A stretch of DNA of 64,000 nucleotides from Armatimonas rosea. GTDB taxonomy: Bacteria > Armatimonadota > Armatimonadia > Armatimonadales > Armatimonadaceae. The stretch covers positions 124,001-188,000 of the forward strand of contig NZ_JACHGW010000003.1 of the NCBI RefSeq assembly GCF_014202505.1, read 5' to 3'. How positions within the stretch are numbered: the first letter of the stretch is position 1; each line of letters starts with the position of its first letter. A program made the position numbers and the translations under genes. The notes beneath the pieces are model-generated. The model had not been told where the DNA came from, did no database searches, and was given only the letters and a program-made list of their open reading frames with translations. This document shows, one piece after another, positions 41,628-50,024 of the stretch.

Positions 41628-43160
41628 TTATTCTTTGGTAAAAACTACCACACTCTGGTTGGGATAGAGCATGTCGATGGGGAGCGGCTGGACGGGCAGG
41701 CCATTGCTCTCGCGTGCTCCCAGCAGGGGCAAGGGGCGCACGAATGCCGTCTTGGTGGGGTAGCGCGCCGTGAGGGCGGCCAGATAGGCCAGCGCCTGTG
41801 GGTTTTGGGTGCGAAGCGCCGCCGCGTACTCAAACTCTGAGAGCACGACCGCATCGGGCTGGGTCTCGTCGAGCAGGGAGGCATCCCAGTCCCGGCCGTC
41901 GGGCACTGCAAAGAGCCGTAGCTTCGTCGATTTGTTGGCGGTGCCCTTTGCCATCAGCGGGGAAGGGTGCGCAAGCCCAGGATCGAGCGGTGGCGACCAG
42001 AACCACGGGCCACGGGCAAACCCCACCGACGTAGCGCCTCTTTTCATGAGGAACGCCGCGGCTTCGTCGCGCGGATCGGGGCCGGCCATCACGGAGCAGA
42101 GTGCGACCGAGAACGCCGCTGCGAGGAGGCCACCCACAGCGACCACGGGCCTCCACGGCAGGCTCGCCACCAGCCAGCAGAGTGCGGGCAGGAGCGGCAG
42201 GCAGTAGCGGAGATACTGGTTGGCCGAGACCGCGAGCAGGAGGAAGTAGGGCAGCACAAACGCCAGCAAGACAAGCTCGGTCTTGGTGCGGCTTGCCAGC
42301 GCCTTCCCGACTCCAAGAATCCAGAGCGGGCTTCCCAGCGCCGCGAGCAGTCCCAGAGTCGGCCAGTAGAGTGCGGCGAGCTGCCCGATAAAGTACTCCT
42401 CGCGCCCGTGCTTGAGCTCAAAGGAAAAGTCGGTCCAGAACTGGGAGAAGTTGATGGCGACGCCGGGGCAGCCGAGCAGAAAACCGAGTGCGGCACCAGC
42501 CAGTAGCAGCACCATGTTTTTGCCTCCCCCGGCTCGCTTAGGCTCGCCACCCTCTCCGGCTTCGCGAAGGGGGAAGATGGTAGTGGCAATACCGGTCAGC
42601 AGGACCAGGCCCGCGTTGTACTTGGTGGCCGCGGCGAGTCCCGCGAAGAGGCCGGCCCAGAAGAGCCTGGGGTTGGTGAGCGCCATGAGTAGGCTTGCCG
42701 TGACCCAGAACGTGGCGGGGACATCGACTGTGGCGAAGTGCCCGTGCTGGACCGCGAGCGGTGCAACCGCGTAGAGTGTCGCCGCGCTCAGGCCGACCTC
42801 GGGCTTTTCCAGGCGCTTGCCCAGGGCGATCAGCAAGCCGCACGTCCCGACTCCGTAGGCGACCGTCAGCAAGCGGGCGAGGAGCAGGCTGCCTGTGGTG
42901 GGAAAGCCGGTCGCCGCGCCGGTGGCGAGGAGCAGGAAGCGGTCGGTGAGGGTGGCGAGGGAGCCGTAGTTGTAGAAGCCGGTGTCGAGGAGATTTTGGC
43001 CGGGCTGGAGGGAGCCATAGCCCACGACCATGGACTCGTCGGGGTGGTAGGAGAAGGCATGACTCGCATCGGGGAGGCCCCAGGTGATCCCCCAGAGCCG
43101 CAGCACCAGCGCCAGCAAGAGAACCAGCAGGGGCAGGTAGCGGCGAAGCGAGGCAGGCAT
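41628..43160 (-). CDS. Glycosyltransferase family 39-like membrane protein
   Basis: The 510-residue protein has about ten membrane helices and the GT39/ArnT-PMT form, with YHPDES near the first periplasmic loop (residues 39-44) as the expected acidic active-site motif. It probably transfers a sugar from a polyprenyl-phosphate donor on the periplasmic side. I start at ATG 43160, where the first helix begins. A loop at about 196-213 (REAGEGGEPKRAGGG) is coded by DNA rich in palindromes and may be an insertion. It is upstream of pyrF in an operon. Confidence 0.82.
   Translation of the reverse strand: MPASLRRYLPLLVLLLALVLRLWGITWGLPDASHAFSYHPDESMVVGYGSLQPGQNLLDTGFYNYGSLATLTDRFLLLATGAATGFPTTGSLLLARLLTVAYGVGTCGLLIALGKRLEKPEVGLSAATLYAVAPLAVQHGHFATVDVPATFWVTASLLMALTNPRLFWAGLFAGLAAATKYNAGLVLLTGIATTIFPLREAGEGGEPKRAGGGKNMVLLLAGAALGFLLGCPGVAINFSQFWTDFSFELKHGREEYFIGQLAALYWPTLGLLAALGSPLWILGVGKALASRTKTELVLLAFVLPYFLLLAVSANQYLRYCLPLLPALCWLVASLPWRPVVAVGGLLAAAFSVALCSVMAGPDPRDEAAAFLMKRGATSVGFARGPWFWSPPLDPGLAHPSPLMAKGTANKSTKLRLFAVPDGRDWDASLLDETQPDAVVLSEFEYAAALRTQNPQALAYLAALTARYPTKTAFVRPLPLLGARESNGLPVQPLPIDMLYPNQSVVVFTKE
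42523..42576. repeat. Possible palindromic insertion within the glycosyltransferase gene
   Basis: The ends CCTCCCCC and GGGGGAAG are near-complementary, and a perfect palindrome CTTCGCGAAG lies near the right end. The coded residues form a Gly/Glu/Arg-rich loop between two membrane helices. Confidence 0.35.
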
Positions 43161-43235
43161 ACAGCAGTCAGTATACCGTCCCTCGGTCACGGACAGCGCG
43201 GCAAAATCGTTGTATAAAGCATAGGAGAGACGACA

Positions 43236-43883
43236 ATGAAACGACAGACGATTGTGATGCTAGCGACCGTGGTGGGCATGGGGGCCCTGGTGCCGGTGTG
43301 GGCACAGCGGGAGCGGGTTCGAGCCACCACCCCCGAGGCAATGGCGCGCGACCTAGGCGATGACCTACGGGAGGCGCGCGGTCTCCTGGATCGGGTCTTG
43401 CTGGCATCCCGTGGCACCGTGCGCGAAAACGGGGGCGCACGGGAGCGCGAGGTTCGCCGCGACGGAGACAGCGACCGCCGCCGCCTGGAGCTGCTCTTGG
43501 AGAGCTCGGAGCGCAATGCCCGGGACCTAGAGCGAGAGATCTCCCGCCTGCGGAACCAAGGCTACAGTCCGTCGCTGGACCGCTCTCGTGAGCGTCAGGC
43601 CATCCGTGACAGCGAGTTCGACCAGGTCCTTTTCTCGGTGCACCGGGCACGGACCGCGAGCGAGGAGATGCGGATCGTGCGGCAGCTGGCGGTGGGGCCG
43701 TGGATCAGTGTGGGACAGCTCCGGGAGCTGATCAAGGTGGTCGACCAGCCCAGGGATCAGGAAGAGACTGCCTTCCTGCTCTACACACGCCTCACCGATC
43801 CGGGACGCTTCTACACCGTCCGTGAGGTGTTCAAGTCGTCGGACTCCTGGGAGAATGTCTGCCGGCGCCTCGGAGTTCGGTAG
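43236..43883 (+). CDS. Secreted DUF4476-like coiled-coil protein
   Basis: The 215-residue protein has a signal peptide (about 1-23, PVWAQ), an Arg/Glu-rich coiled-coil region (about 60-110) and a C-terminal helical domain with the DUF4476 pattern (DSEFDQVLFSVHRARTASEE, QLRELIKVVDQPRDQEETAF, LTDPGRFYTVREVF). TAGGAGAG precedes the ATG. A strong two-way terminator follows. Role unknown. Confidence 0.72.
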   Translation: MKRQTIVMLATVVGMGALVPVWAQRERVRATTPEAMARDLGDDLREARGLLDRVLLASRGTVRENGGAREREVRRDGDSDRRRLELLLESSERNARDLEREISRLRNQGYSPSLDRSRERQAIRDSEFDQVLFSVHRARTASEEMRIVRQLAVGPWISVGQLRELIKVVDQPRDQEETAFLLYTRLTDPGRFYTVREVFKSSDSWENVCRRLGVR

Positions 43884-43890
43884 GAAAATA

Positions 43891-43927
43891 AAAATAGCCC
43901 GCCGCAGTGTTTGCGGCGGGCTATTTT
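43891..43927. terminator. Bidirectional terminator
   Basis: AAAATAGCCCGCCGCA (43891-43906) and its perfect complement (43912-43927) form a 16-bp stem with A/T-run flanks on both sides. It serves the two converging genes. Confidence 0.95.
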
Positions 43928-43936
43928 CCTTTGGAG

Positions 43937-44332
43937 TTAGAGCTGGAACGACTCGCCGACTTGGACGAGCCGGTTGTAAGAGGTCGTGCTTCGGCTGTAG
44001 TAGTGAGGACCATTCTCAACGACCTGCTTGGTGACGGTGATGGTTACCGGCTGGGGGGAGGTGCCCCACTGCGCTCGTACACGTCTAATCCCATGATCCC
44101 GTGTGATGGTGGCGGTACAGCCATCCCAAGAGAAGGTCTGCGACTCCGCAAGAGGAGCCAGGATGCTCGCGTTGGGGCCTTGGATAGTCAGTGTGCTTTG
44201 TGTCGGAGGGGCCTGCACAGCGACGGTGGCGTTCTTGTTGCAGTGCACGGTGCGCTGTGGGAGGCTGATCGCAGCCCAGATCGCGGTGGCGGTGACGACA
44301 CCTGCGGCAGTCCAGAGAACAGATTTCTTCAT
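43937..44332 (-). CDS. Hypothetical exported protein
   Basis: The 131-residue protein has an N-terminal membrane or signal segment (KKSVLWTAAGVVTATAIWAA) and a beta-rich rest (STLTIQGPNASILAPLAES, FSWDGCTATITRDHGIRRV). It has no motif that I know. A TAGAAT box, then AAAGGAG and ATG give a normal leadered start. It is divergent from the adaptor gene. Confidence 0.65.
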   Translation of the reverse strand: MKKSVLWTAAGVVTATAIWAAISLPQRTVHCNKNATVAVQAPPTQSTLTIQGPNASILAPLAESQTFSWDGCTATITRDHGIRRVRAQWGTSPQPVTITVTKQVVENGPHYYSRSTTSYNRLVQVGESFQL

Positions 44333-44422
44333 CGGTAAACGCTCCTTTGCCGTATTCTACCGCCTGAATTTGTAACCTGCCGCAAGCAAGTGCTGTCCTA
44401 GTGTGCGAAGAGGGCAAGACAG

Positions 44423-46120
44423 GTGTCAGGAAAAGTTTTACGGACAGCGATTATTGGGCTGGTGGTGCTGGGGGGCGCGGGCTTTGGTTACTCCCGAATG
44501 CAGGCAAAGGCGACGGCCAAGCCGGAACTGGGGCGGCTCGTGACCGCCAAGACCGGGGCGATCGCTATCAAGGTCTCGGAGACGGGGACCTTGGAGCCGG
44601 TGACCAAGGTCGATGTGAAGTCGCGGGTCGGGGGACGCTTGCTCAAGATCTTTGTTAGGCCCGGCGACCGCGTGGGCGTGGGCGCTCCCCTGGCGACAGT
44701 CGATCCCACGGAGGTCTCTCGCCAGGTCGCCAGTGTGCAGGCGCAGCTCCAGGCCAGCCAGGCGGGGCTTGCCCAGTCGCGGGAGAACTACCAGCTCTCC
44801 CTCCAGACCACGGCGCTCGCGGTCCGGCGCGCGGAGGTCGGGCTGGAGAACGCCAAGGTCAGCCTGCGCGAGGCGGGGGTGAATGTTAAAGACGCCGAGG
44901 TGGGCCTTCGGGATGCCGAGGTCGCGCTGGACAATGCCAAGGTGGGGATTGTCCAGGCCCAGACCCGTGTTGACCAGGCATCGGCCCCGACCCGCTCTCA
45001 GGACATCCAGCAGGCCGAGCAGAGTGTCCGGCGCATCAAGGCCCAGATCGCCGATGCCAACCGGACTCTGGAGCGCCGCAAGCTCTTGCTGGAGAAGGGC
45101 TACATCTCCCAGCAGGAGGTGGACTCCGCACGCACCCAGATCGATCTCGCGGAGGCCGATCTGGCCAGTGCCCAGCAGCGGGTCGAGCTCCTCAAGGAGG
45201 GGCCGCGCAAGGAAGATATCGCCCCCACCCAGATCGGGGTGGACACGGCCAAGATGGCGGTGGAGTCGGCCAAGATTCGGGTCGAGACCGCCAAGGTGCG
45301 TGTCGAGCAGTCGAAGGTGCGCTACAACCAGGCACAAGTCGCGCTCAAGACCGCCGAGGTCCAGCTCGCTACCGAGCGTGCTAATGCGCGCCAGGCGCAG
45401 GTGCGGAGTAAGGATATCCTGCGCTCCCAGGCCGATGTCGCCCAGAGCGAGAACCGCCTCGCGGAGCAGTCCGTACAGCTCAAGGAGACCCGCATTGTCG
45501 CCCCGATCGCGGGCGAGGTGACCGGCAAGTACCTGGAAGAGGGGGAGCTGGTCGCCTCGGCCACGGCGGGGTTTGCCCAAGGCGCGGCGATTGTCACGAT
45601 CGCGGATCTGGCCAAGATGCAGGTGAAGGTCAATGTGAATGAGGTCGATGTCTCCCGGCTCTCGGTGGGGCTGCCCGTGGAGATTCGTGTGGACGGCATT
45701 CAAGAGGGGACCTTTCATGGCCGAGTCGTCTCGCTTGCGCCCGCCTCGCTCACCAGCACCCAGCAAGGCACCAGTGCCAGCGCCAGCGGCAACATTGTCC
45801 GCTTTGAAGTCAAGATCGCGGTCACGGAGCACGACAGGCGGCTGCGCCCCGGCATGACCGCCAACGTGGATATCCTGCTCAATAAGAAAGACAATGTTGT
45901 GGTTCTGCCCGCCGAGGCGCTCCGTCCGGGAAACAAAGTGGTGGTCGTGACGGGAACCGGGAAGAAAGCTGCGAAAGAAGAGCGGCAGGTGACGCTTGGC
46001 CTCAAGGACGATGCCCGGGTCGAGATTCTCTCGGGCCTCAAGCCGGGCGATCAGGTGGAGGTTCCGAAATTGGATGCCAAGGACCGGAGAACCATCAAGA
46101 TGGATGGCCCGCAAGGTTAG
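44423..46120 (+). CDS. MacA/HlyD-type periplasmic adaptor with extra-long coiled coil
   Basis: The 565-residue protein is a membrane-fusion protein. It has an N-terminal helix (about 6-22), a lipoyl half-motif (SETGTLEPVTKVDVKSRVGG), a long helical hairpin (about 97-350) with repeating KV/AE segments, the second half-motif (ETRIVAPIAGEVTGKY), and beta-barrel and membrane-proximal domains. The length is greater than MacA (about 370), mainly in the hairpin. It starts at GTG. No MacB, RND or outer-membrane partner follows; a gene-free T/G-rich tract does, so partners are elsewhere. Confidence 0.88.
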   Translation: MSGKVLRTAIIGLVVLGGAGFGYSRMQAKATAKPELGRLVTAKTGAIAIKVSETGTLEPVTKVDVKSRVGGRLLKIFVRPGDRVGVGAPLATVDPTEVSRQVASVQAQLQASQAGLAQSRENYQLSLQTTALAVRRAEVGLENAKVSLREAGVNVKDAEVGLRDAEVALDNAKVGIVQAQTRVDQASAPTRSQDIQQAEQSVRRIKAQIADANRTLERRKLLLEKGYISQQEVDSARTQIDLAEADLASAQQRVELLKEGPRKEDIAPTQIGVDTAKMAVESAKIRVETAKVRVEQSKVRYNQAQVALKTAEVQLATERANARQAQVRSKDILRSQADVAQSENRLAEQSVQLKETRIVAPIAGEVTGKYLEEGELVASATAGFAQGAAIVTIADLAKMQVKVNVNEVDVSRLSVGLPVEIRVDGIQEGTFHGRVVSLAPASLTSTQQGTSASASGNIVRFEVKIAVTEHDRRLRPGMTANVDILLNKKDNVVVLPAEALRPGNKVVVVTGTGKKAAKEERQVTLGLKDDARVEILSGLKPGDQVEVPKLDAKDRRTIKMDGPQG

Positions 46121-46155
46121 GTAAAATTGCCTATTCGTGAGCGTTTTGCTCTTTA

Positions 46156-46204
46156 CTCCTCGTGAAAAGTTTAGTGAGCTCTGTTGAGAAAGTTTCACGA
46201 GGAG
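46156..46204 (+). terminator. Inverted repeat after the adaptor gene
   Basis: CTCCTCGTGAAA (46156-46167) and TTTCACGAGGAG (46193-46204) are perfect 12-bp arms with a 25-nt loop. It may end the adaptor transcript, although the T-run is weak. Confidence 0.5.
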
Positions 46205-46209
46205 AAGTT

Positions 46210-46588
46210 TAGCGTTTTATTCTAGAATGTAGACAAATAGAATCTCTCTTGTTGCATGGAGATTTGAAAATTTGAACTGCTGTCAGGCTATCCTCGTAAA
46301 TACTGTTTTTCGTGTTTTGTGTGTGTTTTTTGCTGGTATGATATTATCGGGATTGTGATCTTGTTTTGGTTATAGTATTGTGTAGATTTTGGATTGGTTT
46401 TGATTGATGGTTTGTTTGTGGGCGTATTGTATGTTTTTGGTTTTTTATTAAGTGTTTTGTACTGTCTGTTTTTGCTTGTTTATGTTTTTGTAATTGAGTT
46501 GTATATTCATAATTTATTTTGATTAGGATGCTCGCAGGATATGGAATAGCGGAAATAAATCTTTTGATCTTGATAAATAAACGGATTT
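46210..46588. other. T/G-rich gene-free tract
   Basis: This stretch has no open frame with credible coding signs. The plus strand is rich in T and G and poor in C, especially 46300-46530 with runs such as GGTTTGTTTGTGGG. The A+T content is about 65-70% by eye, against roughly 38% in flanking genes. No repeat unit stands out. It separates the adaptor and a PEP-CTERM gene. Confidence 0.75.
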
Positions 46589-46617
46589 CTATGTGCTATA
46601 ATCCTCCAATCACATAG
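46589..46617 (+). promoter_or_regulatory. Promoter with flanking operator-like repeat, PEP-CTERM gene
   Basis: TATAAT (46597-46602) is bracketed by CTATGTG (46589-46595) and CACATAG (46611-46617), a perfect 7-bp inverted repeat. A regulator bound there would cover the -10 box and start site. Confidence 0.55.
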
Positions 46618-46630
46618 GGCGGTAATAATC

Positions 46631-47629
46631 ATGAGACAAAAAGACAAACTCGCATCGCTTACTCTCTTGGGGCTCACTAGTCTGTTTGGGGTTTCTTCTG
46701 CTGCCCACGCGCAGCTGATCGCGGCGGACGCCTACCCGATTGGTAGTAACCTCGCCAACGGGGAGTATCCCGCAAATACCGCACTGAGTAACAATACCGG
46801 TGTGCTCACGGGGCTGGCGACGATTGGGTTCCAGTCCGGGCGGTACGCTGGGGGAACCGGAACCGCCCAGTTCGCTGCGACATCGTCGGGGCTGAACTAC
46901 GCTCCTCTGAACGCGAGCAGCTCCGCCAGTGGGAAGGTCACGTACTCGGCAACAGGCCTCGACAATACCGTGCGCTCTACGGCACGGAACCTCGCACCCG
47001 CCGCTCCCTCCAGCTCCACCTACTGGATGAGTATTCTCCTCAACCGCGGCGCGGTGCCCGCGACCACCGGGCGCAACTATGTCATGGCAGGCTTCGGGGG
47101 GACGGCTGCTCCCACGCTGGCGAGTGAGGTCGCCGGAGCGGCGACCGGCCCAGGGCTCTTTGTGGGCTACTCGGGTGATGTGGGAAACCTGGCGATTCGC
47201 TACCGGGACAATGGAGGCACGGCGGCTTGGCAGGAGACGGTGCTGGCCTCGGGGGCGGGGACTGCTCTCGATAATATCACGAACGCCGTGGTAGTGAAGA
47301 TCCAGGTCAACACCGCAGGCATCACCGACTCTGTCTCTTGGTGGCTCAACCCCACGGACTTCACCGACGAGACCACCTTGGGAACGTCGAGTGCCAGCAC
47401 CGGCACGATCGCCAACGCCAATGTCCTCTCCTCCAATACCGACTTGGTCCGGCTAAACTACGCCTCGCGCAACTGGAATGGAAGCGCTTTCTTCGATGAG
47501 CTTCGCCTCTCCCAGGATCTCTTTGGCCTCGGGGGCGGCATTGCCGGGGTGGTGCCGGAGCCAGGGACCCTGGCGTTCGGTCTGCTGGGCCTGGGAGCCC
47601 TCGCCCTTGGTGCTCGCCGCCGTCGCTGA
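46631..47629 (+). CDS. PEP-CTERM sorting-domain surface protein
   Basis: The 332-residue protein has a signal peptide (about 1-28, AHAQ), a LamG-like beta sandwich (AYPIGSNLANGEYPANTALS, RTYWMSILLNRG-type strands) and a PEP-CTERM tail (PEPGT, hydrophobic segment, ARRRR). It is expected to be processed by an exosortase at the inner membrane and moved to the surface. A weak GGGCGG ribosome site precedes the ATG. It ends at a strong two-way terminator. Confidence 0.82.
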   Translation: MRQKDKLASLTLLGLTSLFGVSSAAHAQLIAADAYPIGSNLANGEYPANTALSNNTGVLTGLATIGFQSGRYAGGTGTAQFAATSSGLNYAPLNASSSASGKVTYSATGLDNTVRSTARNLAPAAPSSSTYWMSILLNRGAVPATTGRNYVMAGFGGTAAPTLASEVAGAATGPGLFVGYSGDVGNLAIRYRDNGGTAAWQETVLASGAGTALDNITNAVVVKIQVNTAGITDSVSWWLNPTDFTDETTLGTSSASTGTIANANVLSSNTDLVRLNYASRNWNGSAFFDELRLSQDLFGLGGGIAGVVPEPGTLAFGLLGLGALALGARRRR

Positions 47630-47642
47630 GCCCCAGGAAAAG

Positions 47643-47683
47643 AAAGAGGCCGCCCGCCGGATCTTCCGGCGGGCGGCCTCTTT
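47643..47683. terminator. Bidirectional terminator
   Basis: AAAGAGGCCGCCCGCCGG (47643-47660) and its perfect complement (47666-47683) form an 18-bp stem with flanking A and T runs. It serves two converging PEP-CTERM genes. Confidence 0.95.
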
Positions 47684-47696
47684 TTGCGTTGTGTGG

Positions 47697-48833
47697 CTAG
47701 CGCGTCTGCTTGCGGCGCAGGCCCAGCCCGACGCCCAGCCCGAGGGCGCACAGCGCTAGGGTTCCCGGCTCCGGAGCCACCGAGCCCGCGCTCGCGCCGA
47801 CCGAGAAGATATAGAGCTGCTTGTTGGAGAAGTCGCTCACCGCCAGGGTCTTGCTGACAGAGTCGTAGGAGAAGTCGTAGGACCCGACACCCACCGTTGC
47901 CACCGGGTCGATCCCCGTGAAGGCCAGCGTGAGCGCCGTTCCTGTGGTGGTGTAGGCCTGCAGAACCGTCCCCAGCTGCTGGCCGCTGGCTCCACTGGCT
48001 CGGTTGTTGACCAGCAGGAAGTTGCCCGTGGCGCTGTTATTGACAAAGGCGATGTTCTGGCTGTCCACCGCGGTCGCGCCCACACTCGCTACCAGGGTCG
48101 TGCTGGCGTTGCCGGAGAAGCCGTTGTTGCTCGTGCGGGTCGCCTTGCCGATCCGGTTGCTCTCCCGGGTGTAGAGATCGCCGGTTGCCGGGTCGAAGGC
48201 CAGATCCCGCCAGGTGGTGCTGGTGGGGGAGAAGTTGATGATCGCATCGGCGTTGCCTCCCGTGCCGCCGTTGAGGTACGCCCCGGTGGTCGGATTGACC
48301 ACGAAGCGCCGCCCCGAGCCGATCGAGAGGAACGCCGCCCCCCCCGCGTTGGTTCCCGTGCCGTTGAAGCCCGGATCGAAGGCCGTGCCGTTGCCACGCT
48401 TGGCAGAGTCGTTGCCTCCGGCCGCATCCCCGAGTGCCCAGAGCTGTGTCCCTGTGCTTCCGGTGAAGGCACGGATCGAGCTGGCATTGTTCGCACCGTT
48501 GTCCAGGGAGGCGATCAGGGTTCCGCTACTATTGACCGAGAGGCTGGAGATTCCGCGGGTATTGCTGGTGCTGAAGGTGCCAAAGCTCGTCCCGACGGTC
48601 GGCGAGGTCAGGACATTGGCGACCGGGACGATAAACGTGTTGGCCGCCGCCCCCGAGTTGTTGTAGACCCCGACCCAGGCATTGGTGCCGTCCCAGGCCA
48701 CCGCCGAGGGCTGGATCCCATTGCCCATCGCGCCCGTGAGGCTGACACTAGTCAGAAGAGAGAGCTGCACTTGTGCGCTCGCCGGGAGAGTGGCCGCACA
48801 GACGAGAACCAGGGGTAAGATAAGTCGCTTCAT
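47697..48833 (-). CDS. PEP-CTERM sorting-domain protein, propeller-like body
   Basis: The 378-residue protein has a signal peptide (about 1-20), a body with repeated propeller-like segments (NTRGISSLSVNSSGTLIASL, WRDLAFDPATGDLYTRESN), and a PEP-CTERM tail (PEPGT, hydrophobic segment, LRRKQTR). Many DPATGDLY-type strands suggest a beta-propeller. TAGAAT lies 6 nt before the ATG. It is divergent, by 43 bp, from the TPR lipoprotein gene. Confidence 0.82.
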   Translation of the reverse strand: MKRLILPLVLVCAATLPASAQVQLSLLTSVSLTGAMGNGIQPSAVAWDGTNAWVGVYNNSGAAANTFIVPVANVLTSPTVGTSFGTFSTSNTRGISSLSVNSSGTLIASLDNGANNASSIRAFTGSTGTQLWALGDAAGGNDSAKRGNGTAFDPGFNGTGTNAGGAAFLSIGSGRRFVVNPTTGAYLNGGTGGNADAIINFSPTSTTWRDLAFDPATGDLYTRESNRIGKATRTSNNGFSGNASTTLVASVGATAVDSQNIAFVNNSATGNFLLVNNRASGASGQQLGTVLQAYTTTGTALTLAFTGIDPVATVGVGSYDFSYDSVSKTLAVSDFSNKQLYIFSVGASAGSVAPEPGTLALCALGLGVGLGLRRKQTR

Positions 48834-48839
48834 TTTTTG

Positions 48840-48845
48840 ATTCTA
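48840..48845 (-). promoter_or_regulatory. Leaderless -10 box (PEP-CTERM gene)
   Basis: TAGAAT, then CAAAAA, then ATG at 48833: a 6-nt gap. Confidence 0.65.
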
Positions 48846-48864
48846 CCTACTCCTACTGAGGCGA

Positions 48865-48870
48865 TACTAT
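48865..48870 (+). promoter_or_regulatory. Leaderless -10 box (TPR lipoprotein)
   Basis: TACTAT, then AGCTCT, then ATG at 48877: a 6-nt gap. With the box at 48840-48845 this makes a very compact divergent promoter. Confidence 0.65.
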
Positions 48871-48876
48871 AGCTCT

Positions 48877-49635
48877 ATGAAATTATCTCCCTGGGTTTAC
48901 CTGTTTTTGTTAGCCTCGGGCTGTGAGGGGCCACGCGAGAAGCCCAAGCCTCTGGAGATCAAGCTCCCCGCCGCGAGCCCGACCCCTGCTTCGACAGTCG
49001 TCCTCTACGCCGATATCTTCCGCCGGCGCCTCGTCCCCCCCGGAACCGACACCAATGTCGATCGGGTCGAGACCGAGCTGGCGAAACACCCTAAAGACCC
49101 CAAGGCACTTAAAGCCGTCGGGCTGGCCTACTACGCCGCCGGGGGCTACGAAGCCGCGATCAAGCGCCTCACCGGCCTCGAAGACCCCGAGGCCCAGCTC
49201 TATCTCGGCTACTCGCAGATGGCACTGGGAAATCACACCGAAGCACTAGCCGCGCTGGGGAAGCTCACCCCCAATACTGCCGGCCTCACCGAGAAACAGC
49301 TGGGGCAGGCGCTTCTCGAGCAGGGAAATATCTACTTCCAGGCGCTGAAAAAAGACGACAAGGCCGAGGCATGGTACCGCATCGCACTTCGGTACGACTC
49401 TTCCGGGGAAGCCACCTTGGCCCTAGGACTCCTAAAAGCCAGCCAGGGCAAGACTGGGGAGGCGCAGAAGAGCCTGGTGAAGGCAAGCGAGACACTCCCT
49501 GCAGGGAAGCTGCGTGCGGCGGCGTTTGCGGCGCTAGGGCGGCTGGAGAGCGATCCGGCAAAGGCGCGCGCTTGGTACGATAAGACCCGAAAGGACGACC
49601 CGGAGAACCCATGGCTCAAGAAGCTTGCACAGTAG
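48877..49635 (+). CDS. TPR-containing lipoprotein
   Basis: The 252-residue protein has a lipoprotein signal (LFLLASGC, Cys at 16) and about five tetratricopeptide-like repeats (about 60-250, for example DPKALKAVGLAYYAAGGYEA). It is probably membrane-anchored and faces the periplasm as an assembly or scaffold protein. Its end overlaps the start of the PPC-domain gene by 25 bp, so it heads a compact gene run. Confidence 0.8.
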   Translation: MKLSPWVYLFLLASGCEGPREKPKPLEIKLPAASPTPASTVVLYADIFRRRLVPPGTDTNVDRVETELAKHPKDPKALKAVGLAYYAAGGYEAAIKRLTGLEDPEAQLYLGYSQMALGNHTEALAALGKLTPNTAGLTEKQLGQALLEQGNIYFQALKKDDKAEAWYRIALRYDSSGEATLALGLLKASQGKTGEAQKSLVKASETLPAGKLRAAAFAALGRLESDPAKARAWYDKTRKDDPENPWLKKLAQ

Positions 49636-50024
49636 TTGCCCTCCGGCTCACACCGGGGCAGGATCTGAAGCAAGCGCTGGTCGCCCTGAGCCAGCGCGAG
49701 GGGATCGGCGCGGCGTGCGTGCTGACTTGTGTGGGGAGCCTGAGCACGGCGAACCTGCGCTACGCGGGCAAGTCCGAGGGGGCGACTCTGGAGCGGCCTC
49801 TGGAAATCCTCAGCCTTGTCGGAACCCTGGGGCGCGGTGGGGTTCACTTGCACCTCACGGTCGCCGATGAGCAGGGGCAGACCCTGGGGGGACATCTCCT
49901 CGACGGCTGCTTAGTGCGCACGACCGCGGAGCTGGTTCTGGGAGTCCTGCCCGGTGTGATCTTCGACCGCGAGCCCGACCCCGAGACAGGCTATCTTGAG
50001 CTGGTGGTGCGCTCTGAGCCCTGA
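49611..50024 (+). CDS. PPC/DUF296-domain protein
   Basis: The 137-residue protein consists of one PPC (plants and prokaryotes conserved, DUF296) domain with the signature LGGHLLDGCLVRTTAELVL near 95-113 and HLHLTVADEQG. Bacterial members form trimers; some bind DNA and others small molecules. It overlaps the TPR lipoprotein gene by 25 bp and the next gene by about 29 bp. Confidence 0.87.
   Translation: MAQEACTVVALRLTPGQDLKQALVALSQREGIGAACVLTCVGSLSTANLRYAGKSEGATLERPLEILSLVGTLGRGGVHLHLTVADEQGQTLGGHLLDGCLVRTTAELVLGVLPGVIFDREPDPETGYLELVVRSEP

Noticed and set aside
44438-46198. Long open frame antisense to the periplasmic adaptor gene
   Set aside because: Low-complexity Leu/His/Arg translation typical of a shadow of the coiled-coil gene on the plus strand.
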